From contig NZ_JAQGPL010000001.1 in assembly GCF_028826105.1 (NCBI RefSeq), forward strand, positions 3,374,501-3,438,500: a DNA stretch of 64,000 bases, read 5' to 3'. This DNA comes from Paenibacillus humicola (GTDB taxonomy: Bacteria; Bacillota; Bacilli; Paenibacillales; Paenibacillaceae). The translations under genes and the position numbers were made by a program. Every line of letters starts with the position of its first letter. Position 1 is the first letter of the stretch. Positions 36,991 through 44,994 of the stretch are shown here, one piece after another. The notes under the pieces are model-generated. The model was not told the DNA's origin and did no database searches. It saw only the letters and a list, made by a program, of their open reading frames with translations.

Positions 36991-37980
36991 TCACTTCCCG
37001 CTAAATTCCGTTATTATCGATTCGGTCAAACGGTTATTGATCGCCGTTCTCGCTTTGCCGACCGCGTTTTTCACCGCTTTCGCGTCGGATGAGCCGTGGC
37101 ATTTGATGACGAGCCCTTTTACGCCGAGCAGCGGGCCGCCGCCGTGCTCCTTATAGTCCATTTTCGCCCGCAGCTCCAGCAGCTTCGGCCTGACGGCCAG
37201 CGCCGCCAGCTTGGTCAGCCACGTGCTTGTCAGCGCATCCCGCACGCCCCGCATTACCGTGCCGGCCGCGCCTTCCATCGCTTTAAGCATAATATTTCCG
37301 GCAAAGCCGTCGCATATCAGCACATCGCAATTGCGGATCAGCACGTCCCTCGCCTCCACATTGCCGATAAAATGCACCGGCGCCGTCTGCAGCAGCTCGA
37401 AGGCCGCCTTCGTCAGCTCGTTGCCTTTCATCGCTTCCGTGCCGACGTTGAGCAGCCCAACGCGCGGCTTGTCGATGCCGTGCACTTTGACACGGTAAAT
37501 GCTGCCCATAATCGCATATTGGAGCAAATGCTCGGGCTTCGCGTCCATGTTGGCTCCCAGATCGAGCGCCAGCACGCCGACATCGTCCATCGTCGGCAGC
37601 ATCGGCGCAAGCGCCGGCCGGTCGATTCCGCCAATCCGGCCGACGACCAGCAGGCCGGTCGTCATCAGCGCGCCGGTATTGCCTGCCGACAGCATCGCCT
37701 CCGCCTCGCCTTCGCGCACGAGCTGGCCGGCCATTACCATGGACGACCCTTTCTTGCGGCGGACCGCCTTGACCGGCTCTTCATCCGGCCCAATCACATC
37801 GTCCGCATGGACAATCCCGACATTTGCCGGCTTCGCGCCGGCCATATGCGTCTCGATTTGCGCCCGGTCTCCGACGAGCAGCAGCTCCGTATCACGGAAC
37901 TCCGCCGCCGCTTCCAGCGCCCCTTTCACGATCAGCGAAGGCGCATGATCGCCTCCCATCGCGTCGATAGCGATCCGCAC
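36991..37980 (-). CDS. plsX: Phosphate acyltransferase PlsX
   Basis: Converts acyl-ACP to acyl-phosphate, linking fatty acid and phospholipid synthesis. The 329-residue product shows the family N-terminus IAIDAMGGDHAP, DLGANMDAKPEHL, GNVEARD and CDGFAGNIMLKAMEG. GTG 37980 directly abuts the fapR stop, and the ribosome binding site GGGAGG is inside the end of fapR, so coupling is expected. Confidence 0.97.
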   Translation of the reverse strand: MRIAIDAMGGDHAPSLIVKGALEAAAEFRDTELLLVGDRAQIETHMAGAKPANVGIVHADDVIGPDEEPVKAVRRKKGSSMVMAGQLVREGEAEAMLSAGNTGALMTTGLLVVGRIGGIDRPALAPMLPTMDDVGVLALDLGANMDAKPEHLLQYAIMGSIYRVKVHGIDKPRVGLLNVGTEAMKGNELTKAAFELLQTAPVHFIGNVEARDVLIRNCDVLICDGFAGNIMLKAMEGAAGTVMRGVRDALTSTWLTKLAALAVRPKLLELRAKMDYKEHGGGPLLGVKGLVIKCHGSSDAKAVKNAVGKARTAINNRLTESIITEFSGK

Positions 37981-38571
37981 TTAATTTCCTCCCTTAACGA
38001 CCGGCTCTCCCGCGGACCGATAAATCATAAAGTTGCCCTGAAAAACCATCTCGTCGCCAACGTACGAGAACACCTCCACCTTCGCCTTGCTGCGGCCGCC
38101 GGAGCGCACATACGCCTTCGCGATGCACTTTTCTCCCAGCTTGACCTGCCGCAGGAAGCGAATGTCGGCTGACGCCGTCAAGGCGATTTCGTCGTTGATG
38201 ACGGCAACCGCAAGCGAGTTCGCCTGAGCGAACAGATGGTGTCCGCGGGCAATGCCGGTTCTCGAAAACACATGTTCGTCGCGTATTTCAAAAATGGAAA
38301 TGCCGCTCTTGTCGAGCTGCAAATCGACGATATCGCCAATGACTTCATGCAGCGGCAAGGAACGGACGGCATCGTAGGACCGTTCGGCCATCAGCTTCAG
38401 CCGTTCGCGCAGCTCGGGTATGCCGAGCTCCATCCGGTCGAGACGGACCGTCTGAATGCTGACCTTGAGTACTCTTGTCAATTCCCGGTCCGTAATGAAC
38501 GGATTTTCTTCGATCAGCCGGGAGAGCTGCTGGTGCCGCTGCCGCTTCGGTATGCGTTCGATGTTCCGCAC
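37981..38571 (-). CDS. fapR: Fatty acid and phospholipid biosynthesis repressor FapR
   Basis: Malonyl-CoA-responsive repressor of the fap regulon. The 196-residue protein has an N-terminal DeoR-like HTH (about 22-48, with [20 protein letters not shown]) and a C-terminal hotdog domain that binds malonyl-CoA ([37 protein letters not shown]). GTG 38571 is the start; the N-terminus aligns with B. subtilis FapR. It heads the fapR-plsX-fabHDG-acpP-fabF operon and has a FapR box at its own promoter. Confidence 0.97.
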   Translation of the reverse strand: MRNIERIPKRQRHQQLSRLIEENPFITDRELTRVLKVSIQTVRLDRMELGIPELRERLKLMAERSYDAVRSLPLHEVIGDIVDLQLDKSGISIFEIRDEHVFSRTGIARGHHLFAQANSLAVAVINDEIALTASADIRFLRQVKLGEKCIAKAYVRSGGRSKAKVEVFSYVGDEMVFQGNFMIYRSAGEPVVKGGN

Positions 38572-38643
38572 CGCCTTTGCCTGTTGATCCCCGCTTTGCA
38601 GCCGGGCCCGGTTCGCCCGCGATCCGAGCCATTGCGTCAGCTT

Positions 38644-38690
38644 TTATAACCAGGTACTAATAGTATATAGAAGAATACGGCGGGAAGCAA
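38644..38690 (-). promoter_or_regulatory. fapR promoter with overlapping FapR operator
   Basis: On the minus strand TTGCTT (38685-38690) and TATACT (38662-38667) are separated by exactly 17 nt. The 17-bp sequence TTAGTACCTGGTTATAA (38644-38660) follows immediately; its left half is identical to the known FapR box and the right half is partly degenerate. It covers the expected transcription start, an arrangement consistent with repression. The 38691-38745 stretch shows nothing else. Confidence 0.85.
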
Positions 38691-38745
38691 CGAGATAGAA
38701 CCGTTTGCCGCTCCGCCGCCGCGACCGGCCGAATGTCCCCTGGGC

Positions 38746-38780
38746 AAAAAAATAGCACCTCACCGCGGGATGAAGTACTA
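38746..38780 (-). terminator. Terminator after rpmF
   Basis: Minus-strand stem TAGTACTTCA/TGAGGTGCTA (10 bp, two wobbles) with loop TCCCGCGG and seven T, 11 nt past the rpmF stop. It separates yceD-rpmF from the fapR operon. Confidence 0.85.
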
Positions 38781-38791
38781 CTTGTGAACCG

Positions 38792-38965
38792 TTATTGTTT
38801 GATAATCTCTCTCGTTTTATAATATCCGCACACCTTGCACACCCGGTGAGCCAGCTTCAGCTCTCCGCATTGGTCGCATTTCACCATGCCCGGAACCGTC
38901 AGCTTGAAATGCGTACGGCGCTTGTCACGACGAGTTTTGGACGTTCTTCGTTGTGGTACTGCCAT
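38792..38965 (-). CDS. rpmF: 50S ribosomal protein L32
   Basis: Short (57 residues). The sequence [20 protein letters not shown], then [20 protein letters not shown] and [14 protein letters not shown], is typical L32 of the zinc-binding (C+) type: Cys30, Cys33, Cys43 and Cys46. ATG 38965 is preceded by AAGGAGG. Follows yceD by 49 nt, the usual yceD-rpmF pair. Confidence 0.98.
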   Translation of the reverse strand: MAVPQRRTSKTRRDKRRTHFKLTVPGMVKCDQCGELKLAHRVCKVCGYYKTREIIKQ

Positions 38966-39014
38966 TGTTTCCCACCTCCTTCACAGAATTCGGCCGGCCT
39001 TGAGCGTCCGGCAT

Positions 39015-39518
39015 TTACGATTTAAACAAATCCTTCAGTGCAGCGAAACGCGGATCGACCGCATCCGTCAAACAGCCGCAGCCGCCTTCGTTCAAATTGG
39101 CGCCGCACGTATGGCACAGCCCTTTGCAGGACTCTTCGCACAGCGGGGCAAAAGGAAGCGCAAGCATCATCGTCTCTTCGACGAACGGCTCCAGATCGAC
39201 CTTGTCCTCTTCCACCGGAATCGTCTCCTCCGGCTCCGAGCCGTTCATCGCCGAAGCCGGCTTGAACGTTTCGCGGAAATCGGCGGACGCCTTGTAAGCG
39301 AGCGGCTCCAGACACCTCGAACACGCCAGCTCGACTTCCGTCGACAGCCGCCCGCCGACGTTCACTTCGCCGCCCTCGCCCTGCGCCGTCAAATCGACGG
39401 CGATCGGTCCCGCGCGGAGAATATCTTTGCGAACGTCCTTCAGCCAGCCGCCGTCCAGCGTTGTCCGGATCTCGGCCTTCGTCCCTTTGGAAGCCATTTC
39501 CTGTATACGCAATTCCAT
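39015..39518 (-). CDS. yceD: YceD/DUF177 family protein (23S rRNA accumulation)
   Basis: DUF177 proteins accompany rpmF; E. coli and plant homologs are needed for 23S rRNA accumulation. The 167-residue product has ELACSRCLEPLAY (CxxC) and the C-terminal CEESCKGLCHTCGANLNEG with further Cys, a putative metal site, then PRFAALKDLF typical of the family. ATG 39518 with GGAGTGA upstream; the frame extends 22 codons through the promoter and that part is not coding. Confidence 0.93.
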   Translation of the reverse strand: MELRIQEMASKGTKAEIRTTLDGGWLKDVRKDILRAGPIAVDLTAQGEGGEVNVGGRLSTEVELACSRCLEPLAYKASADFRETFKPASAMNGSEPEETIPVEEDKVDLEPFVEETMMLALPFAPLCEESCKGLCHTCGANLNEGGCGCLTDAVDPRFAALKDLFKS

Positions 39519-39545
39519 TACGATCACTCCAAACAAACAAAGTTT

Positions 39546-39575
39546 ATTATATCGACCGGTTAAACCTTTTGTCAA
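39546..39575 (-). promoter_or_regulatory. Consensus sigma-A promoter for yceD-rpmF
   Basis: TTGACA (39570-39575) and TATAAT (39546-39551), both perfect consensus hexamers, separated by 18 nt. It would give strong expression of rpmF. Its -35 box overlaps that of the divergent tmcAL promoter. Confidence 0.85.
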
Positions 39576-39597
39576 CATTTTCACGGCATGATATAGT
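39569..39597 (+). promoter_or_regulatory. Sigma-A promoter for tmcAL
   Basis: TTGTCA (39569-39574, 5 of 6) and TATAGT (39592-39597, 5 of 6) separated by 17 nt, reading toward tmcAL. The heptamer TTGTCAA at 39569-39575 serves as -35 in both directions. Confidence 0.75.
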
Positions 39598-39633
39598 GAA
39601 AAACAACCATTTTATTCGCCCGGAGGGAATGTC

Positions 39634-40875
39634 ATGCGCACGGTCGGCTTAATTGTCGAGTATAATCCGTTTCATAACGGACACCTCTATCATTTGCAGC
39701 AATCGGTCAAAATAACGAAGGCGGACGCCGTCGTCGCGGTCATGAGCGGCCATTTTCTGCAGCGCGGCGAGCCGGCGCTTGCGGATAAATGGACCCGGAC
39801 GGAAATGGCGCTGCGGGGCGGCTGCGACCTCGTCATCGAGCTGCCCGTCGCCTATTCCACGCAGGCGGCGGAATGGTTCGCGTATGGCGCCGTGGCGCTG
39901 CTCGGCGCGACGGGCGTCGTGGATTCGCTGTGCTTCGGCAGCGAATCCGGCGAGCTCGGCCCGCTGCGGCGCATTGCACGCGCGGTGGCGAACGAGCCGG
40001 AGCCGTTTCCGCGGCTCCTGGCGGAAGCGCTTGCGGCGGGCGTCAGCTATCCCGCCGCATACAGCGCCGCGGTGCGGCGCTTCATGGAGGCGGCCGGGGA
40101 CGCGGAAGCGGCCGCCTATCCGCTTGCGCAGCCCAACAATACGCTCGGGCTGCATTATTTGCTTGCGCTGGAGCGGCTCGGCAGCGCGGTCGAGCCCTGC
40201 ACGATCCGGCGCGAGAAAGCCGGCTACGCGCAAGCAACCATTACTGATGCGCGGATTGCCAGCGCCACCGCGATCCGGAAGCTTGTCGCGGAGCGGAAGT
40301 CGCCGGCGGAAGCTGCGCCGTACGTGCCGGCTTCCACGCTGGAGCTGCTGCTCCGCGCCGCCGCCGAAGGCCGCGGCCCCGTGGGCTGGGCCGATTACGA
40401 GCGGCCGCTTTTTCACAAGCTGCTCGCCGAACAGGCCGGAACGCTCGGCGAATACCGCGAGATGAGCGAAGGACTCGAGCACCGCCTTGCAAGGGTTCTG
40501 ACCCGGCTGCCGGCTCTGGATTTCAAATCGCTGCTCGACGCGCTCAAGACGAAGCGTTATACCCGCACGAAGCTTCAGCGCGCCCTGCTCGCCGTTCTGC
40601 TCGGGCACCGCAAGGAGTGGCTGACGCCGAATAGGCTGCGGGACGGCGTGCGGTATATCCGCGTGCTCGGGTTCACGGACAAAGGCCGCGCGCTTCTGCG
40701 CCGCATGCGCCAAACGGCGCGGCTGCCCGTGCTGCTCAGCGCGGCGCGGCCGCCGGAGCCGTACCCGTTCCTGGAGCTGGACGTGCGCGCAAGCGCCGTC
40801 TATGCGCTCGCCTGGCGGGACGCCGGGCCGGAGGAATGCTTCCGCGATTATTACGGGAAGCCGGTCACGCTGTAG
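39634..40875 (+). CDS. tmcAL: tRNA(Met) cytidine acetate ligase TmcAL (YlbM)
   Basis: Makes N4-acetylcytidine at the wobble position of elongator tRNA-Met using acetate and ATP. The 413-residue product has the nucleotidyltransferase-like motif VEYNPFHNGHLYHL (His14, His17), VMSGHFLQRGEPA, KWTRTEMAL and the C-terminal tRNA-binding part with RVLGFTDKGRALL. ATG 39634 follows GGAGGGAA. Divergent from yceD, as ylbM-ylbN in B. subtilis. Confidence 0.95.
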   Translation: MRTVGLIVEYNPFHNGHLYHLQQSVKITKADAVVAVMSGHFLQRGEPALADKWTRTEMALRGGCDLVIELPVAYSTQAAEWFAYGAVALLGATGVVDSLCFGSESGELGPLRRIARAVANEPEPFPRLLAEALAAGVSYPAAYSAAVRRFMEAAGDAEAAAYPLAQPNNTLGLHYLLALERLGSAVEPCTIRREKAGYAQATITDARIASATAIRKLVAERKSPAEAAPYVPASTLELLLRAAAEGRGPVGWADYERPLFHKLLAEQAGTLGEYREMSEGLEHRLARVLTRLPALDFKSLLDALKTKRYTRTKLQRALLAVLLGHRKEWLTPNRLRDGVRYIRVLGFTDKGRALLRRMRQTARLPVLLSAARPPEPYPFLELDVRASAVYALAWRDAGPEECFRDYYGKPVTL

Positions 40876-40900
40876 CGGGCCGGCTTTCCTGCGTTTTGAC

Positions 40901-41178
40901 GGGCCGGCCGAAACGCCCGCCAGCTCCGGCCAGAAGGACGCGCCGGCGCTGCTCGTGTCACGCGTCTTGGCGCAAACCGGCTTGGGCGGGACGGTACGCC
41001 GGCTGAAACACCCGCCGGCTCCTGATTCAGAACACGCCGGTGCTGCGCGTATCATACGTCCGCTTCCACGTCTTACCTGCGTCTTGGCGCAAACCGGCTT
41101 GGGCGCACGATACATCGGCCGAAGCGTCAGCAGGGCTCCACCCGGATGCAGAACGCGCCGGCGCTGCGCGCATCGCGC
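40901..41178. repeat. Imperfect GC-rich tandem repeats between tmcAL and ylbJ
   Basis: The core GCGTCTTGGCGCAAACCGGC plus CTTGGGCG occurs at 40962-40988 and 41079-41105, 117 bp apart. A second element, GCGCCGGCGCTGC with variants, occurs near 40939, 41032 and 41153, and a third, GGCCGAAACGCCCGCC and variants, near 40905, 41000 and 41116. Together they form about 2.5 degenerate copies of a 95-120 bp unit. The phase is not conserved, and no start and ribosome binding site accompany them, so they are treated as non-coding. Confidence 0.8.
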
Positions 41179-41206
41179 TTCCGCTTCGGCTTCTGCTTCC
41201 GCCGGG

Positions 41207-41235
41207 TTATATTGCCGCACAGGCAAGCGTACAAT
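41207..41235 (+). promoter_or_regulatory. Sigma-E (sporulation) type promoter for ylbJ
   Basis: TTATATT (41207-41213) and CGTACAAT (41228-41235) are separated by 14 nt, close to the sigma-E consensus (KMATATT, N14-15, CATACAHT) with one mismatch in each box. ylbJ is known to be under sigma-E in B. subtilis, which supports the call. Confidence 0.6.
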
Positions 41236-41297
41236 GTAGGGACGGTTTGTCCCGCACGCCCGGTTTCGGCCATTTTATCGTAACGGAGTTGGAAATT

Positions 41298-42518
41298 GTG
41301 ACGCGCACATTGACTTACGCCTGTTTGTCCCTGCTGCTTGTCGCCGCCATCGTATACCGGCCGGACGACGCATTCCAGGCCTCGCTGCAAGGGCTGACCG
41401 TGTGGTGGAACATCGTGTTTCCCGGCCTGCTGCCGTTTCTGACGCTGATGGAGCTTATGCTTGCCTTCGGCGCCGTTCACGCCCTCGGCGTCTTCTTCGA
41501 CCCGCTGATGCGCCGCCTGTTCCGGCTGCCGGGCGAAGCCGGCTTCGCCGTTGCGGCCGGCTGGACCGGCGGCTTCCCGGCCGGCGCCGAAGCGGCGGCC
41601 GCGCTGCGGCGCCGGGAGGCCGTCACACGCGGGGAAGGGCAGCGCCTGCTGGCGCTGGCGCATATGCCGAGCCCGCTCTTCATGCTGCTCGTCGTCGGCG
41701 CAGGCTTTTTCCGCAGGCCGGAGCTCGGCGCGGCCGTCGCCTGCGCCGTATGGCTCGCCGCCTTCGCGGCGGCGTTCGCCGGCGCGCGGCTCGCGCGGCG
41801 CGGCAAAGACGGCGCTCCCGGCGAAGGCCGGCCCATCCCCGGCGCGGCTCCCGGAATCGGCCTCCTGCGCCAAGCCGCTTCGGCCATGGCCAAAGCGAGG
41901 GCGCTCGACGGACGCACCTTCGGCAAGGCGCTCGGCGATTCCGTAACCGCCGCGGTCTACAAGCTGCTGGCCGTCGGCGGCCTGATGATGTTCGGCGCGG
42001 TAATCGTCCGCCTGCTCGAGCCGCTCGTGCCCGATGCGGTGCCCGCCCTGCTGTTGCCGGGCCTGCTGGAAAGCCATATCGGCGCCTACGCGGCTGCGGC
42101 CGCCCAGCTTCCCGGCGGCATCGCCTTAAACGCGGCCGCCGCGGCCGCCGTCCTCGGCTGGGGCGGTGTCAGCGCCCTCCTGCAGGCCGGCAGCGCCGTC
42201 GCCGGCACCGACCTGTCGCTGGCGAAGCTCGCCGCCGCGCGGCTGGCGCAGTCGGCTCTCGCTGCGGCACTGCTGCTCGGCTTGTGGCGGCCGCTGACCG
42301 GCCTATTCACCGCCTTGTCGCCGGCCGCCGCGCCTGTGCTGGAGCTGGAAGGCGCGGCCCGGAATACCGCCGCGCCGGCCGCCATCCATGCCGCAAGCCT
42401 CGCGAGCCTGTGGGCGTACGCCCCGCTGCTCATCGCGGGCTTCGGCGCCGTGCTGCTCCTGCTGGCCGCCGTGTCCGCCCTGGCCGGCGTCCGCGGAAGC
42501 GGCGCCGCCCGCAGGTGA
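41298..42518 (+). CDS. ylbJ: Sporulation integral membrane protein YlbJ
   Basis: YlbJ is a mother-cell membrane protein required for spore heat resistance and coat-associated events. The 406-residue hydrophobic product has about eight membrane segments, with GLTVWWNIVFPGLLPFLTL near residue 35, GWTGGFPAGA (the gate-like Gly-rich motif of the SpmA/nucleoside-recognition type) and LPGLLESHIGAYAAA. GTG 41298 lies 9 nt after GGAG; the frame is open for 86 codons upstream through the repeats but that part has no support. Very Ala-rich, like other genes of this GC-rich chromosome. Confidence 0.9.
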   Translation: MTRTLTYACLSLLLVAAIVYRPDDAFQASLQGLTVWWNIVFPGLLPFLTLMELMLAFGAVHALGVFFDPLMRRLFRLPGEAGFAVAAGWTGGFPAGAEAAAALRRREAVTRGEGQRLLALAHMPSPLFMLLVVGAGFFRRPELGAAVACAVWLAAFAAAFAGARLARRGKDGAPGEGRPIPGAAPGIGLLRQAASAMAKARALDGRTFGKALGDSVTAAVYKLLAVGGLMMFGAVIVRLLEPLVPDAVPALLLPGLLESHIGAYAAAAAQLPGGIALNAAAAAAVLGWGGVSALLQAGSAVAGTDLSLAKLAAARLAQSALAAALLLGLWRPLTGLFTALSPAAAPVLELEGAARNTAAPAAIHAASLASLWAYAPLLIAGFGAVLLLLAAVSALAGVRGSGAARR

Positions 42519-42523
42519 CCACA

Positions 42524-42569
42524 ATGCCGCCTTTGATCCGGCAGTGCCCCGCCGGATCAAAGGCGGCAT
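42524..42569. terminator. Perfect 19-bp inverted repeat between convergent ylbJ and coaD
   Basis: ATGCCGCCTTTGATCCGGC (42524-42542) and its exact complement (42551-42569) flank an 8-nt loop. It lies 5 nt after the ylbJ stop and 34 nt after the coaD stop, but neither side has a T tract. Probably a bidirectional transcription end or mRNA-stabilising stem. Confidence 0.7.
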
Positions 42570-42603
42570 ATTAATTTGCGCGGCTGCGGGTGACCGGCGT
42601 CCG

Positions 42604-43110
42604 TTACGGGCGGCTTGCGAATTTAGCGGCGAGGGCGCGTTCAATCTCCGGGGGGACGAGGTCCTTCACACTGCCGCGAAACTGCGCGATTTCTTTTACG
42701 ATGCTGGAGCTTAAATACGAATATTTCGGATTCGTCATCATGAAGATCGTTTCAATTTCCGGATCGAGCTGATGATTCGTCGACGCCAGCTGAATTTCAT
42801 ATTCGAAATCGGTGATCGAGCGGATGCCGCGGACGATCACCTGGGCATGGCGCGAACGCATGAACCGGACGAGCAGGTCGCGGAAGCTGTCGATCGCGAC
42901 GTTCGGCAGATCGCGCGTCACCTCGGACAGCAGCGCCTTCCGCTCGTCCACGGAAAATAACGGATTTTTACTGGTGTTGTTCAAAACGGCGACAATCAAA
43001 TGGTCGAACTGCTTGGCCGCCCGCCGGATAATATCCAAATGGCCGTATGTAACCGGATCGAAGCTGCCGGGGTACACCGCGACTCTCGATTCGTTGTTTG
43101 ACGATGACAT
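42604..43110 (-). CDS. coaD: Phosphopantetheine adenylyltransferase
   Basis: Penultimate step of coenzyme A synthesis: 4'-phosphopantetheine plus ATP to dephospho-CoA. The 168-residue product shows [16 protein letters not shown] with TYGH (21-24) of the nucleotidyltransferase family, [15 protein letters not shown] and the end motif [18 protein letters not shown] 43110, 3 nt after rsmD, hence an rsmD-coaD operon as in most Firmicutes. Confidence 0.97.
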   Translation of the reverse strand: MSSSNNESRVAVYPGSFDPVTYGHLDIIRRAAKQFDHLIVAVLNNTSKNPLFSVDERKALLSEVTRDLPNVAIDSFRDLLVRFMRSRHAQVIVRGIRSITDFEYEIQLASTNHQLDPEIETIFMMTNPKYSYLSSSIVKEIAQFRGSVKDLVPPEIERALAAKFASRP

Positions 43111-43113
43111 CGT

Positions 43114-43716
43114 TTAATCCTCCATCTGCTCGGGGCGCTCCGTTCGATGCGCGGCTTCCGCCGCCGGCCGGTACCGGTAAATCGTGACCGCCGTATCGCC
43201 GTACGCCGAGCGCTTCGTCTGTTCAAAATGCGCAGCCGTTTCCGGGTAGCGATGCTCCGCGTCGTGCTCGATGACGATGACGGCTTCGTCCTCCAGCAGG
43301 CCGTATTCGGCCAGCTGCGCCATCAGCTCGTCCATATCCTTCATGCGATAGGGCGGATCGAGAAACACATAGCGGAACTTCGTTTCCCTTTTCGAGAGCG
43401 CTTTGACCGCCCGCACCGCTTCATTGCGGTACAGTTCCGCCCGGTCCGACACACCGGCCGCAGCGAGGTTATGCCGGACGACGTCGACGCTCGCTTTCTC
43501 CCTGTCGATAAAAACGGCCCGCTCCGCGCCCCGGCTAAGCGCTTCAATGCCGAGCCCGCCGGTGCCGGCAAACAGGTCGAGTACCCATCCGCCGTCGAAA
43601 TACGGGCCGATCATGCTGAAGATCGCTTCCTTCACCTTGTCGGTCGTCGGACGGGTATTCATGCCGGGCACCGCTTTTAAAACGCGGCCCTTCGCCGAGC
43701 CCGCGATCACTCTCAA
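43114..43716 (-). CDS. rsmD: 16S rRNA (guanine966-N2)-methyltransferase RsmD
   Basis: Methylates G966 of 16S rRNA. The 200-residue protein has the SAM-binding motif VLDLFAGTGGLGIEALSRG (46-64) and catalytic DPPY (120-123), plus GMNTRPTTDKVKEAIFSMI near the N-terminus. The start is TTG 43716, which gives MRVIAGSAKGR as in B. subtilis YlbH; a GTG two codons downstream would shorten it. The Glu/Arg-rich C-terminal tail is longer than usual. Confidence 0.95.
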   Translation of the reverse strand: MRVIAGSAKGRVLKAVPGMNTRPTTDKVKEAIFSMIGPYFDGGWVLDLFAGTGGLGIEALSRGAERAVFIDREKASVDVVRHNLAAAGVSDRAELYRNEAVRAVKALSKRETKFRYVFLDPPYRMKDMDELMAQLAEYGLLEDEAVIVIEHDAEHRYPETAAHFEQTKRSAYGDTAVTIYRYRPAAEAAHRTERPEQMED

Positions 43717-43893
43717 CTCCCGTTCCCGCTCCCTTCATCCTTGATGACCTCTGCTATCGTATCACATTTATTCGTCGTTGTTAAAGGGATGCCGCAGGCG
43801 CCTTGCGCTCCGCGCCCTTTTTGTCATGCGCGCCGCGCGAAGCGCCTATATATAAGCTAAGGGCGGCCGGGTGCGGAAGGAGGGGGAAGCATC

Positions 43894-44826
43894 ATGGATA
43901 TCGGAACGCGGCTGTTCCGTTCGGCGCTGCTCGGGCTGGCCGGGAACCGGGCGGCGCGGGCCTTTTCGGAGCGTTACGGCATGCGGCTCGGCGCGCGGCG
44001 GTTCGTCGCCGGCGAAACGATGGAGGAGGCGCTTGCCCAGGCGAAGCGACTGAACGGTACCGGGATTGCGGTCACGCTCGATGTGCTGGGCGAAAGCGTA
44101 AGCAGCCTGGAGGAAGCGAAGCGGTCGGAAACGGCTTATATCCGGCTGCTGCAGGCAATCGCCGAGGAACGGATTGACGGCGGCGTCTCGCTGAAGCCGA
44201 CGCAGTTCGGTCTCGCCATCGACGAAAGCGCCTGTCTGGGCGGCATCCGGTCGGTTGTTCGGGAGGCATCCCGCCTCGGGCTGTTCGTCCGGCTTGATAT
44301 GGAGGACAGCCGCTGGACCGATGCCACGATCGGCCTCGTGCGGACTCTTCGGGAAGAAGGCTTCGCGAACCAGGGAACGGTCATTCAAGCTTATCTATAC
44401 CGAAGCGAGGAAGACGTCCGGAGGCTGTGCGCCGAAAACGTCAATTTGCGCGTGGTGAAAGGCGCCTACAAGGAGCCGCGCCGGATCGCTTTTCCATCGA
44501 AAAAGCAGGTCGACGCCAATATGCGCCGCCTCATCCAGCTCCGGCTCGACAGCGGCGTCTATACGGCGGTGGCGACGCACGACGAGGCGATCATCGGCTG
44601 GGTGAAATCGTATGCCCGCATGCGCGGCATTCCCCTTACCGCATTCGAGTTTCAAATGCTGTACGGCATTCGCGTACCGCTGCAGGAGAAGCTGGCCCGG
44701 CAGGGCTATACGGTGCGCAGCTACGTGCCGTTCGGGCGGAGCTGGTATCCGTACTTTGTGCGCCGGCTGGCCGAGCGTCCCGCGAACGTCCTGTTTATCG
44801 CGAAAAGCCTGATCAAACGGAAATAG
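43894..44826 (+). CDS. Proline dehydrogenase
   Basis: FAD enzyme converting proline to pyrroline-5-carboxylate. The 310-residue product has VTLDVLGESVSSLEEA, SLKPTQFGLA, VRLDMEDSRWT, LRVVKGAYKEP and the C-terminal substrate motif YVPFGRSWYPYFVRRLAERP (about 278-297), matching the single-domain Gram-positive ProDH (PutM/FadM/PutB). ATG 43894 follows AAGGAGGGGG. No P5C dehydrogenase neighbour is present; arginase follows, whose product path (arginine to glutamate via P5C) meets ProDH. Confidence 0.94.
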   Translation: MDIGTRLFRSALLGLAGNRAARAFSERYGMRLGARRFVAGETMEEALAQAKRLNGTGIAVTLDVLGESVSSLEEAKRSETAYIRLLQAIAEERIDGGVSLKPTQFGLAIDESACLGGIRSVVREASRLGLFVRLDMEDSRWTDATIGLVRTLREEGFANQGTVIQAYLYRSEEDVRRLCAENVNLRVVKGAYKEPRRIAFPSKKQVDANMRRLIQLRLDSGVYTAVATHDEAIIGWVKSYARMRGIPLTAFEFQMLYGIRVPLQEKLARQGYTVRSYVPFGRSWYPYFVRRLAERPANVLFIAKSLIKRK

Positions 44827-44994
44827 ACGGCAGTGCTGCGCGTGACGCGGGCAGCCGCCGCTGCAAGCACCGAATCGGCCGAGCGGGAATCCGGCTCGGC
44901 CTTGTGCCGAACCCGGATCCTCCGCCTCCCTTCAGCGGGACATTGCCGGCAGGCGAACGCGGGTCATCAAGCTTTTCGAGAGGAGGTGGCTGCA

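Noticed and set aside
40901..41297. Extension of the ylbJ frame through the tandem repeats
   Set aside because: The frame is open by GC bias only; the GTG at 41298 has the ribosome binding site and the family N-terminus.
43780..43830. Possible attenuator hairpin upstream of proline dehydrogenase
   Set aside because: AAAGGG and CCCTTT flank a GC-rich segment before a T run, but the pairing is interrupted and I could not define one convincing stem.
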